Shown: positions 6,481 to 13,655 of the stretch, piece by piece | Layout of the letters: every line of letters starts with the position of its first letter | How positions within the stretch are numbered: position 1 is the first letter of the stretch | From: Methylomonas sp. | GTDB lineage: Bacteria > Pseudomonadota > Gammaproteobacteria > Methylococcales > Methylomonadaceae | Direction: 5' to 3' | Assembly (NCBI GenBank): GCA_028688235.1 | Contig: JAQTYP010000009.1 | Location: 1 to 13,655 of the forward strand | Length of the DNA: 13,655 nt | The notes under the pieces: model-generated | Seen by the model: the letters and a program-made list of their open reading frames with translations, nothing else | Database searches by the model: none | What the model was told of the DNA's origin: nothing | Translations under genes and position numbers: made by a program

Positions 6481-7515
6481 TTAGTCTATCCAATCCAAGG
6501 GATATCTTCCCCACTGCTCGGCGGCGTGGCAGATGGCCAGCAATACCTCGTCAGGAACCTGCCAGGGAATTTCGCCGTGGTTGTCGGCGAGGATGAAACC
6601 ACCGCCGCGGCCGGCTTTGGCGATCGCACGCTTAACTTCGGCTTCAGCCCGTTCCGTAGTCCAGCGACGCATCTCCACGCCATTGAGGTTACCTATCAAG
6701 GCCAACTTGCCTTGGGCGGCGGTCTTTAGCTCGGCCAAGTCTTCCAAAGCGCTGACGCCAAGTGCCTGGGTGCCGGTTGCGGCGATGTCGTCCACGATAC
6801 CCAGACACCGGCCGGAAGCAAGATGCGTGGCCGTGGGGCCGTCGATGCGGGCGAGGGTACGTCTGGCGACCGGCTGGCCAGTCTTCAAGTACAGTTCTCG
6901 GGGGATGATGGTGAGCGAAGAAACCGGATCGGCGTAGCCTATGGCCGTCGCCCCCGCCGCTAATTGGGCATTGGCCCACGCGACGCAAAACTCCTCGTTC
7001 AGCGCCATCAGGCGTGCCCATCGCTCGGGTTGCTCGTAAATCAACTCTATGTAGTGGTCGAAGCCCATTTGCATGACCGGCAATGAAAATGGTGATATCA
7101 CCATCCCGATTATCGGTATGCTGGCACCCACCCGGTTTTTTAGCTGTCGAATCGTTTCCAGTACCCTCATCAAACCGGGGGAGTCCTCGATTCCGGGGGG
7201 CTGCAGTTTATCGATATCCGTGGGGCCGTGAATGATCGCGGGTCCTGCATTAGGCGGGCAATCCGGCTGATAGATGACCGATCCTCCCCAGGCCTCCAGT
7301 TCGATGGCGGCGTGAAAAAAACAGGTGATGCAGTCGCTGCGGTATTTTCTTTGGAGCCGCAATTGGCCTTCGACCACATAGTCGGCTCGGGAAAAATACT
7401 CTTCGATGGACAGGCCCAACTCCCTGGCACCTTGCAGCGAGGTCAACAGAAACAACGGGACACGGTCGGGCTCTCGGTGGCTTAGCGTCGTCAGCACCCG
7501 CTGCATGGCATTCAT
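6481..7515 (-). CDS. URO-D-fold protein, MtaA/MtbA-like corrinoid methyltransferase family
   Basis: The protein has 344 residues, typical for the methylcobamide:CoM methyltransferase branch of the uroporphyrinogen decarboxylase superfamily (TIM barrel). It opens with MNAMQRVLTTLSHREPDRVP, a family hallmark. It is unlikely to be HemE because it sits beside a corrinoid protein and lacks HemE signatures I would expect. Canonical MtaA/MtbA bind zinc with His-x-Cys and a later Cys in a GCG loop. Here the first site reads THLASGRC, with H231 kept, Ala at 233 and a Cys at 237. The second site reads ADNHGEIPWQVP, with H313 instead of Cys. Zinc binding is therefore altered or absent. The ATG at 7513-7515 overlaps the upstream stop as ATGA, and GGGAG at 7523-7527 is a good ribosome site, so translation is coupled. 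The substrate is unknown. Confidence 0.87.
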   Translation of the reverse strand: MNAMQRVLTTLSHREPDRVPLFLLTSLQGARELGLSIEEYFSRADYVVEGQLRLQRKYRSDCITCFFHAAIELEAWGGSVIYQPDCPPNAGPAIIHGPTDIDKLQPPGIEDSPGLMRVLETIRQLKNRVGASIPIIGMVISPFSLPVMQMGFDHYIELIYEQPERWARLMALNEEFCVAWANAQLAAGATAIGYADPVSSLTIIPRELYLKTGQPVARRTLARIDGPTATHLASGRCLGIVDDIAATGTQALGVSALEDLAELKTAAQGKLALIGNLNGVEMRRWTTERAEAEVKRAIAKAGRGGGFILADNHGEIPWQVPDEVLLAICHAAEQWGRYPLDWID

Positions 7516-8165
7516 GCCATGTCTCCCGCCCAATGCTGTACCGTCGCAACCGCGTCGGTGGCCGACAGACCCATCGCGTCGGCGCCGACCTCGCGCCAGA
7601 GCTGGGGGTCGAATTGGAACGGCGCGCCGCCCACCAATATCTTGATTCGAACGCCGCGGGCATCCAAGGCGTCCCGCAGTTCGCGTATCTTCAGTGCCGA
7701 CGGTAACATCAACACGGAAATCAACAGAATTTGAAGCTTGTCGATGACGATGCGCTCCACGAGTTCGGCCACATCCATGCGGCCATAATCGGCTATTTCG
7801 AAACCGCTGGCCCGCATGACAGAACAAACGATGCGTTTGCCCAGCATGTGGTAATCGTTGAGCACCACGATGGCCAGTTTGGGGAGATGATTACGTTCCG
7901 GAGCGCCGGGCGGTAAGGCCTGTTCCACCAGGTCCTCGCACAGCCGGCCGCTCATGTAGATCTGCGAAAGGGCAATTTGGCCTTCATCCCATCTCTGGCC
8001 GATTTGTTCCAGTGCCGGCACAACCAGTTTTTCTACGACCTCCAGGGGTGTGGCCGACGAAATCGCCCGTTGAAACACGGCTTCCAGCCGGATTCGATCC
8101 AGTGATTCCAGAGCTTCGCGGAAGGTCTCGATCAAATCCTGGGTGAATATAGTCGGAACCGACAT
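7512..8165 (-). CDS. Corrinoid (cobalamin)-binding protein, MtaC/MtbC-like
   Basis: The protein has 217 residues and two parts. An N-terminal helical cap (about 1-85) contains EQIGQRWDEGQIALSQIYMS, matching the cap of methionine-synthase-type B12 proteins. A C-terminal Rossmann-like B12 domain has the base-off/His-on motif DYHMLG (D104-x-H106-x-x-G109), then SVLMLP and the VGGAPF loop. H106 would be the lower axial cobalt ligand. Such proteins carry methyl groups between two methyltransferases, or act as B12-based sensors. The gene is joined to herA by TGATG (8163-8167) and to the URO-D gene by ATGA. No clear Shine-Dalgarno precedes it, so it probably depends on coupled translation from herA. 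No RamA-type ferredoxin reactivase or second substrate-specific methyltransferase is in view. Confidence 0.93.
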   Translation of the reverse strand: MSVPTIFTQDLIETFREALESLDRIRLEAVFQRAISSATPLEVVEKLVVPALEQIGQRWDEGQIALSQIYMSGRLCEDLVEQALPPGAPERNHLPKLAIVVLNDYHMLGKRIVCSVMRASGFEIADYGRMDVAELVERIVIDKLQILLISVLMLPSALKIRELRDALDARGVRIKILVGGAPFQFDPQLWREVGADAMGLSATDAVATVQHWAGDMA

Positions 8166-9823
8166 CAGTGCCGCGTCTGAGTACGCCAGTTGTTGACGAT
8201 ACCCTCGACGTCAAGGTCGTCGGGGCCTTCCCGCCAGCCGGTGAAGTAATCCACGTCGTTACTTTTGGGTTCCGGATTCGGGCGGTAGACTTGCACCCGG
8301 GTTGGAAGCGGCGCGGCTTCGCCCAATACCAAGGCCTCACCGCGACCGAGCGAAGTCAAAATGTCGGTCAAATCGCCTTCCGCCTCGGGAACCAGGCCGC
8401 GTATGTAAGCCTGGTCGTCCGGGTTCGTGGTTCTTAAACAAATAAACGAGCTGCATTGCGCCAACATGGTTTCGGACAACTCGGTCGGACGCTGACTGAC
8501 TACGCCAATAGAAACACCGTATTTGCGGCCCTCTTTGGCTATCCGTTCCATCATGCGCTTGGTGCCGTCGAACTGCCCGCCGCGTTCTCTGGGGATGTAG
8601 GCATGCGCCTCCTCGCAGATCAACGTGATCGGAAACTCCCGGCGTTTAGGGTTCCAGTAGTTGAACTCGTAGGCCAGGCGTCCGACCTGTGCCGAAACCG
8701 CAGGCCGGATGTCGGTCGGCACCGAGCTCAAATCGACCACGGTGATGTTGGCTTTTTTGTCGCCTAAGCCTATGAACTGGCGCAATAAATCCGCCATACT
8801 GGCCGATGTGTTGCGTTTTTTCGGTTTCAGCAGGAAGTCGTAGCGCACGTCGTTGAAGCGGCTTTGCATCCTGACCAAGAATTCGTCGAATTGGCCGAAC
8901 AATGCGCCCATGGTTTTGCCGAAATCCTTGCGTTCTTCGTTGGCGGCCTTGAACTGCATGTACATTTCGGCCAGCGAAAAATAGATGGGCGTATCTATCG
9001 TCACGCCTGGCAGGCCTATCGTCTTGGCTTCCTTGCGCTTCAGGGTTTGCAACACTTCGCGCATGAAGGCCATCTGCATGGACGCGCCCTTGTCGTCCCT
9101 GTCGATGAATAAATCCACCAGCTCGGAGTAGCTCATCATCCAATACGGCATCTCGAGATCCAGCGCATCGACATAGTTGACGACTTCATTGGGAAAGGCT
9201 GACTGTATCCGGCCGTTATCGTCTTTCCAGCAATATTCGCCGTGCAGGTCGAGCAGGATCAGATGGGTTTTGGGCATGGCCTTGATCGTGTGCTGTATCA
9301 AACTGGTCACGGTCCAGGATTTACCCGAGCCGGATTGCCCCAGGATAGCAAAATGCCGACCGAACAAAGCCCTGGGATCGAGGCTCAGATGGTAGTCTTT
9401 TTGGGACGCCAATTGGCCGATGTAAAACTCGTATTGTCTGAACTTGACGAAGATCGCGTTGATTTCGTTCAGGCCGACCGCATAGACGCTGGCGCCGGGA
9501 GTCGGGTAATGGCGCACGCCTCGGATGAAGACATTGTCTGCGGTCAATTCTCCGACAGGAATCAAGGAGATGAAACGATCGGTGGCGCGGTTTCCAAGAT
9601 GATCGAAACGGTCGCGCTCCCACATCTTGAACACCAGAGCCAAAACGCTGATGCTCGATTGCCGTATCACGACGTAGGAGCCGATATTGCCGGCCAGGAT
9701 TTCCTCGTTGCCGACTTTGATGATAGGCGCGGCCGTGGAATGTTCTTCGGTAATCCTTGCATCCATGCCGTCGCCGCGCACTTCAACCACGGTTCCGATC
9801 AGTATCTGTTCGTTTTCTGCCAT
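8165..9823 (-). CDS. herA: HerA/DUF87-family ATPase
   Basis: The protein has 552 residues. The N-terminal 130 or so form a HAS-barrel-like beta domain. They are followed by a HerA-FtsK ATPase core with Walker A GQSGSGKSWT (K168), Walker B ITLICEEAH (E404, E405) and the later SQRPTEL motif. HerA proteins are hexameric DNA translocases; archaeal ones work with the nuclease NurA in end resection, and bacterial ones also occur in anti-phage pairs with SIR2, DUF4297 or similar effectors. No nuclease or effector partner is next to it here. Instead it leads the corrinoid gene pair, sharing one base with the B12 protein start. GGCGGAAAG upstream of the ATG at 9821-9823 is a plausible ribosome site. 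Family assignment is secure; the cellular role is not. Confidence 0.92.
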   Translation of the reverse strand: MAENEQILIGTVVEVRGDGMDARITEEHSTAAPIIKVGNEEILAGNIGSYVVIRQSSISVLALVFKMWERDRFDHLGNRATDRFISLIPVGELTADNVFIRGVRHYPTPGASVYAVGLNEINAIFVKFRQYEFYIGQLASQKDYHLSLDPRALFGRHFAILGQSGSGKSWTVTSLIQHTIKAMPKTHLILLDLHGEYCWKDDNGRIQSAFPNEVVNYVDALDLEMPYWMMSYSELVDLFIDRDDKGASMQMAFMREVLQTLKRKEAKTIGLPGVTIDTPIYFSLAEMYMQFKAANEERKDFGKTMGALFGQFDEFLVRMQSRFNDVRYDFLLKPKKRNTSASMADLLRQFIGLGDKKANITVVDLSSVPTDIRPAVSAQVGRLAYEFNYWNPKRREFPITLICEEAHAYIPRERGGQFDGTKRMMERIAKEGRKYGVSIGVVSQRPTELSETMLAQCSSFICLRTTNPDDQAYIRGLVPEAEGDLTDILTSLGRGEALVLGEAAPLPTRVQVYRPNPEPKSNDVDYFTGWREGPDDLDVEGIVNNWRTQTRH

Positions 9824-9941
9824 CGTCTTTCCGCCTGCGATAAAATTGACGGCCTTAGCTTAGCCGATTTTGCCCTCGGAAAGATAATCCCTTGGCTTGC
9901 GGCTGAAAAAAAACTATCACGTCGAACGAGAAGGAAGCAGC
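9824..9941. promoter_or_regulatory. Divergent intergenic region between herA and folP
   Basis: This 118-bp gap must hold the start signals for the leftward herA-corrinoid genes and for rightward folP. A TTGACG (9846-9851) looks like a -35 box on the + strand, and GATAAT (9883-9888) like a -10 box. The spacing between them is about 31 bases, too long for a sigma-70 pair, so I assign no promoter precisely. No clear operator palindrome or riboswitch-like fold is visible, including no obvious cobalamin B12-box motif. Confidence 0.4.
9931..9935 (+). promoter_or_regulatory. Ribosome binding site fixing the folP start
   Basis: AAGGA lies six bases before the ATG at 9942. This supports 9942 over the in-frame TTG at 9897, which would add 15 residues that do not resemble the family. 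Confidence 0.75.
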
Positions 9942-10760
9942 ATGTTTAATCGCAATGGCCCGCCTATCATCATGGGCATATTGAACGTCACTCCCGATAG
10001 CTTTTCCGATGGCGGCCGGTATGCCGACGTGGCTGCTGCGCTACGTCAAGCCGAATGCATGATAGCGGACGGGGCGGACATGCTGGACGTCGGCGGCGAG
10101 TCCACCCGGCCGGGTGCCGACCCCGTGGCGGCGGACGAACAAATACGGCGGACGATTCCCGTGATTCGAGCCATACGCGAAAATTATCCGGCGATGACGA
10201 TCAGCATCGATACGACTTCGAGCAAAGTCGCCGAAGCGGCCTTGCAGGCAGGCGCTGCCGTCGTCAACGACATTTCGGGCGGCCTGGGTGATGCCGATAT
10301 GTTGTCGATGGTCGCGGCCAACGAGGCGGCCATCATCCTGATGCACATGCAGGGCACGCCAAAAACCATGCAGGACCATCCCTATTACGACGATGTGGTT
10401 GCCGAAGTGGCGGTCGCGTTACAACGGTATACAGAAGCGGCCTTGATGGCCGGCATCGAGCCGGAAAATCTGGCTATCGATCCGGGTATAGGTTTCGGTA
10501 AGCGCAAGCAGGACAATATCGACTTGCTGGCCCATCTGAGCCGATTCGTGGCAATCGGTTATCCGGTGTTGCTGGGTACCAGCCGCAAACGCTTCATGGG
10601 CAGTATTTGCAATGTCTCGGAGCCCAGCGAATTGGTTACCGCGACGGCCGCGACCACGGCCTTGGGCGTGATGGCCGGCGTGCAAATGTTTAGAGTGCAC
10701 GACGTCAAGGCCAATAGGCAGGCCGCCGACGTGGCTTGGGCGATCAAGCAAGCCCTGTGA
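9942..10760 (+). CDS. folP: Dihydropteroate synthase
   Basis: DHPS condenses 6-hydroxymethyl-dihydropterin pyrophosphate with p-aminobenzoate, the step blocked by sulfonamides in folate synthesis. The 272 residues are of normal length. Key motifs: MGILNVTPDSFSDGG (residues 11-25), DVGGESTRPGA, SIDTTSSKVAEAA, HMQGTPKTMQ, LLGTSRKRFMG and FRVHDV at the end. The pterin-binding barrel is also shared with corrinoid MeTr proteins, but these signatures are those of DHPS. The gene overlaps the next gene by 4 nt. Unlike the usual gammaproteobacterial ftsH-folP-glmM context, no glmM follows. The SIDTTSSKVAEAALQAGAAVV segment also differs from the enterobacterial form as I remember it. Confidence 0.96.
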   Translation: MFNRNGPPIIMGILNVTPDSFSDGGRYADVAAALRQAECMIADGADMLDVGGESTRPGADPVAADEQIRRTIPVIRAIRENYPAMTISIDTTSSKVAEAALQAGAAVVNDISGGLGDADMLSMVAANEAAIILMHMQGTPKTMQDHPYYDDVVAEVAVALQRYTEAALMAGIEPENLAIDPGIGFGKRKQDNIDLLAHLSRFVAIGYPVLLGTSRKRFMGSICNVSEPSELVTATAATTALGVMAGVQMFRVHDVKANRQAADVAWAIKQAL

Positions 10761-11671
10761 GAGCGCTTCACCCGAAATTGCAGGCGCTGCAGGCCCAGTT
10801 GGCACCGTCGCCGCTGCAACGGCTACAGGACGAGGTTTTTTCCAATCACGGCGTCGAATGCTGGATCAAGCGTGACGATTTGTTGCATCCCGTCATATCC
10901 GGCAATAAGTGGCGCAAGCTGAAAGCCATACTTGACGAGGCCTTACGCATCGGCACGGACACCGTCGTCAGCATGGGTGGGGCTCATTCCAATCACCTGC
11001 ATGCCCTGGCCTACGCCGGCAAATGTTTGGGTCTGAAAACCATGGCCTACGTCCGCGGTGAACGTCCCGGCACGTTGAATCCGACTTTGCGGGATTTGCT
11101 GGCCTGGGATATGGAACTGCGCTTCGTGTCCCGCAGCGTCTATCGTGAACTGAGAAACTACAAGGCGCATGACAGTCTGCCGGATTTACGAGCCGGCCAA
11201 TACTGGCTGCCGGAAGGCGGGGCGACGGAGCTGGCGTTAAAGGGCGTCGCGGAAATCGTGCGGGAAATCGATATCGATTACGATGTGCTGGCGGTTGCCT
11301 GTGGTACCGGAACCACCTTGGCCGGCCTGATCGCCGTGCTGCCGGCGAAAACCTATGCCTTAGGTTTTGCCGCCCTGAAAGGGGGCGGTTTTCTGAACGA
11401 CGACGTGGAGCGATTATTGATGGGGCTTCCCGTAGAGCGGCGGGAATGGCAAATTCTGCTGGATTACCACTTCGGAGGATTCGGCAAGACGCCGCCGGCT
11501 TTGCTAGATTTCATCCGGCAATTCCAAAGCCGGCACGCCGTGGCGCTGGAGCCCATCTATACCGGCAAGATGTTCTACGGTTTGTACGACTTGGTGCAGA
11601 AAGGTCATTTCCGAGCGGGTCAACGCATCGTGGCTTTGCATACCGGCGGGTTGCAGGGAAACCGCTCATGA
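10757..11671 (+). CDS. PLP-dependent D-cysteine desulfhydrase / ACC deaminase family protein
   Basis: This is a 304-residue fold-type II PLP enzyme. K51 in SGNKWRKLK is the expected Schiff-base lysine, GGAHSNHLHALAYAG is the substrate-carboxylate loop, and CGTGTTLAGL is the phosphate-binding loop. True ACC deaminase has a Glu in the DPVYEGK region (E295 in the Pseudomonas enzyme). Here the matching segment is LEPIYTGK, with T269, which favours D-cysteine desulfhydrase-type chemistry: D-Cys to pyruvate, sulfide and ammonia. Start choice: a GTG at 10757 overlaps the folP stop as GTGA; an in-frame TTG at 10736 is less likely. No strong ribosome site is seen, fitting coupling to folP. The product has no signal peptide. 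The real substrate is uncertain. Confidence 0.85.
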   Translation: MRALHPKLQALQAQLAPSPLQRLQDEVFSNHGVECWIKRDDLLHPVISGNKWRKLKAILDEALRIGTDTVVSMGGAHSNHLHALAYAGKCLGLKTMAYVRGERPGTLNPTLRDLLAWDMELRFVSRSVYRELRNYKAHDSLPDLRAGQYWLPEGGATELALKGVAEIVREIDIDYDVLAVACGTGTTLAGLIAVLPAKTYALGFAALKGGGFLNDDVERLLMGLPVERREWQILLDYHFGGFGKTPPALLDFIRQFQSRHAVALEPIYTGKMFYGLYDLVQKGHFRAGQRIVALHTGGLQGNRS

Positions 11672-11771
11672 AAGCCGGGATTACGCTTGGTAAACTGTGG
11701 GCTCGGCTTTCCTCGAGGCATGTCATAATGATGGTCATAAAATAGTCTTTTACACCGCGAGAAATGCTTTC

Positions 11772-13655
11772 GTGAAAATATCCAAATCCTTATTAAGCTT
11801 ATGCCTATTTGCCGCATTGGAGTCTGCCGTGAGTGCACAACAAACAAACGAGGTCGTAGAAAACCAAGTCCGGGCCTTGTTGGCGCAGATGACGCCCGAA
11901 GAAAAAGTCGGGCAGATGACGCAGATCGACTTCAAGGCGATATCGGTCGCCAATGGCGAGGATGCCGAAAACCCTATCGATCAGGCCAAGCTGGAAGACG
12001 CCATTTTGAATCATCACGTCGGCTCCATTCTGAATACGCCGACTACGCCCAACAATAAGGCTCAAGCCATCGAAAAATGGCGTCTCATGACTCAGGCCGT
12101 GCGCGATACGGCTGCCAGGAGTCGGCTAAAAATCCCGGTCATTTACGGCATAGACGCCATTCACGGCGCGACTTACACGCAAAACGCCGTCTTGTTTCCG
12201 CAAGCAATCAGCATGGCCGCGACCTTCAATACCGAGTTGTCGTTCAAGGAAGGCGAGATTACCGCGCGCGAAGTCAAGGCCTCCGGCCTGGACTGGAATT
12301 TCTCGCCGGTCATGGACATCGGCCGCCAGCCCTTGTGGCCCCGGCTATGGGAAACTTACGGCGAAGACGTGCATCTTTCGATTGCGATGGGTAGCGCCTA
12401 TATCCAAGGCCATCAAGGCGACAATATGGCGGCGGCCGACAAAGCGCCGACTTGCTTGAAGCATTACATCGGTTACAGTTATCCCTTGAACGGCAAGGAC
12501 CGCACGCCGGCCTGGATAGGCGAGAGGGCGTTGCGCGAATGGTTTCTGCCGGGTTTCGAAACCGGCATAGCGGCCGGGGCGCCGACGGTGATGGTCAATT
12601 CCGCCGAAGTCGACGGTATCCCCGGGCATGTCAATTATCATTATCTGACCGAGATATTGCGCGGCGAGCTGGGTTTTAAGGGCTTTACCGTTTCGGACTG
12701 GCAGGATATCGTGCGCTTGTATACCCGCGACAAGCTGGCGGCCTCGCCGCGCGAAGCGGTCAGAATGGCGGTGATGGCCGGCGTCGATATGAGCATGGTG
12801 CCGTTCGATTTTTCGTTTTACGATTTGTTGCTGGATTTGGTCAAATCCGGCGACGTGCCTATAACCAGGATAGACGAGGCGGTCTCGCGCATACTCACGG
12901 TTAAATTCAGGATAGGTTTGTTCGAGCGCAAGGAGCCTGCATTGCCGGTCGAAGGCTATTTTGCCAGCCAAGAGGCTCAGGCCGTCAATAGACTGGCCGC
13001 CCAGGAAGCCATCATTCTGGCGAAAAACGCCGATCACCTCCTGCCGCTGAGCAAGCAGGCCAGCGTACTGGTCACGGGGCCTACCGCGAATCTACTCAGC
13101 GTCATGAACGGCGGTTGGACCATTACCTGGCAAGGCTTTGCCGAGCAGCTTTATCCTCGGGACAAATTGACGCTATTGCAGGCGATACAAAAAAAGACCA
13201 GCGGCAAGGTGACCTATGTCGGTGGGCAACATTTCGGCGACGAGATCAATATCGAACAGGCGGTGACGGAAGCGCGCAATCACGATGTGGTGGTGCTGGC
13301 ATTGGGTGAAAACGCTTATGCGGAAACGGAAGGCAATATCGATAGCCTGGATCTGGAGCCTGTGCAATACCAGCTGGCGCGGGCGATTTTCGCCATCGGC
13401 AAGCCTGTGATTCTGGTGACCTTTGGCGGCCGGCCGCGTAACATCACCGAGATCGCCGGCCAAGCCCAAGCCGTGGTGTTGGGCTTTTTGCCGGGTATGG
13501 AAGGTGGTGCGGCGATGGCCGACATTTTATTCGGCGACGTCAATCCCAGCGGCAAATTGCCGATTTCCTATCCGCGTGCGGCCAACGACGTTACGCCCTA
13601 CGATCACAAGCCAATGGAGGCCTTCGAGGGCAATCAATATCGTCCGCTGTATCCC
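11772..13655 (+). CDS. Exported glycoside hydrolase family 3 beta-glucosidase (3' end missing)
   Basis: The reading frame is open for 628 residues to the window end; GH3 enzymes of this type have about 700-780, so the C-terminal end is missing. The GTG start gives an N-terminal signal peptide (KISKSLLSLCLFAALESAVSA, likely cut before QQ), so the enzyme is periplasmic or outer-membrane facing. The LSLC stretch does not fit a lipobox. The (alpha/beta)8 domain has YGIDAIHGA, WETYGED, KHYIGYSYPLNGKDRTPAWI and the nucleophile D309 in TVSDW. The alpha/beta sandwich has the likely acid/base E518 in NAYAETEGN and later GKLPISYP. The KHYIGYS..NGKDRTPAWI style is close to GH3 enzymes acting on beta-glucans or xyloglucan. 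The substrate cannot be fixed from sequence alone. It follows the PLP gene after a 100-bp gap with no obvious terminator. Confidence 0.93.
   Translation, partial: MKISKSLLSLCLFAALESAVSAQQTNEVVENQVRALLAQMTPEEKVGQMTQIDFKAISVANGEDAENPIDQAKLEDAILNHHVGSILNTPTTPNNKAQAIEKWRLMTQAVRDTAARSRLKIPVIYGIDAIHGATYTQNAVLFPQAISMAATFNTELSFKEGEITAREVKASGLDWNFSPVMDIGRQPLWPRLWETYGEDVHLSIAMGSAYIQGHQGDNMAAADKAPTCLKHYIGYSYPLNGKDRTPAWIGERALREWFLPGFETGIAAGAPTVMVNSAEVDGIPGHVNYHYLTEILRGELGFKGFTVSDWQDIVRLYTRDKLAASPREAVRMAVMAGVDMSMVPFDFSFYDLLLDLVKSGDVPITRIDEAVSRILTVKFRIGLFERKEPALPVEGYFASQEAQAVNRLAAQEAIILAKNADHLLPLSKQASVLVTGPTANLLSVMNGGWTITWQGFAEQLYPRDKLTLLQAIQKKTSGKVTYVGGQHFGDEINIEQAVTEARNHDVVVLALGENAYAETEGNIDSLDLEPVQYQLARAIFAIGKPVILVTFGGRPRNITEIAGQAQAVVLGFLPGMEGGAAMADILFGDVNPSGKLPISYPRAANDVTPYDHKPMEAFEGNQYRPLYP

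Noticed and set aside
6481..7515. The URO-D-fold gene as hemE (uroporphyrinogen decarboxylase)
   Set aside because: The N-terminal MNAMQRVLTTLSHREPDRVP style, the coupling to a B12 protein and the lack of HemE-type motifs point to the methyltransferase-like branch.
9846..9888. Sigma-70 promoter TTGACG...GATAAT upstream of folP
   Set aside because: The 31-base spacing between the boxes is far outside the usual 16-18, so I did not call it as a promoter.
9242..9949. Long + strand ORF opposite herA (235 codons)
   Set aside because: It lies antisense to the clear HerA ATPase core and runs into the folP leader. It has no family resemblance.
9942..10760. The DHPS-like gene as a corrinoid MeTr (pterin-dependent methyltransferase) serving the neighbouring B12 protein
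   Set aside because: The motifs DVGGESTRPGA, HMQGTPKTMQ and TSRKRFMG are those of dihydropteroate synthase, and the gene is divergent from the corrinoid genes.
11668..11745. A 25-codon ORF starting ATGA over the stop of the PLP enzyme gene (MKAGITLGKL...)
   Set aside because: Very short, no ribosome site, no recognisable motif. The overlap with the stop codon is likely chance.
12345..13037. Antisense ORF of 230 codons within the GH3 gene
   Set aside because: Shadow frame of a well-supported GH3 coding region.

Overview
The window looks like chromosomal DNA of a Gram-negative gammaproteobacterium. A methanotroph of the Methylomonas/Methylobacter kind is my best guess, based on the Na+-NQR operon with nqrM, the style of the intergenic repeats and the mix of genes. 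That placement is inference, not proof. The GH3 gene at the right edge and nqrD at the left edge are cut by the window.

Left part (1-2675, + strand): the end of the Na+-translocating NADH:quinone reductase operon (nqrD partial, nqrE, nqrF). It is followed by a strong intrinsic terminator, two REP-like palindromes, and then nqrM, the small cysteine-rich maturation factor. No apbE lies between nqrF and nqrM.

Middle part (2703-9823, - strand): the most interesting region. Read in the direction of transcription it holds a HerA/DUF87 ATPase, a corrinoid (B12)-binding protein with an intact DxHxxG motif, and a URO-D-fold (MtaA/MtbA-like) protein. These three genes are joined by TGATG and ATGA overlaps. 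After a 247-bp gap comes a 1098-residue soluble hybrid histidine kinase. Its N-terminus resembles DUF1638, a domain of unknown function that I recall from corrinoid methyltransferase neighbourhoods. The kinase then has GAF, two PAS, HisKA, HATPase and receiver domains. I infer a corrinoid-linked sensing or methyl-transfer signalling module. The URO-D protein lacks the usual zinc cysteines, which suggests a non-standard chemistry or a sensor role. The kinase gene is flanked by two inverted copies of a 148-bp repeat with terminal inverted repeats (about 94% identical by hand alignment).

Right part (9942-13655, + strand): folP (dihydropteroate synthase) is divergent from herA and overlaps by 4 nt a PLP enzyme of the ACC deaminase/D-cysteine desulfhydrase family; the residues favour the desulfhydrase type. 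Next is an exported GH3 beta-glucosidase, truncated at the window end. No rRNA, tRNA or CRISPR was seen. No intergenic gap exceeds 300 bp.
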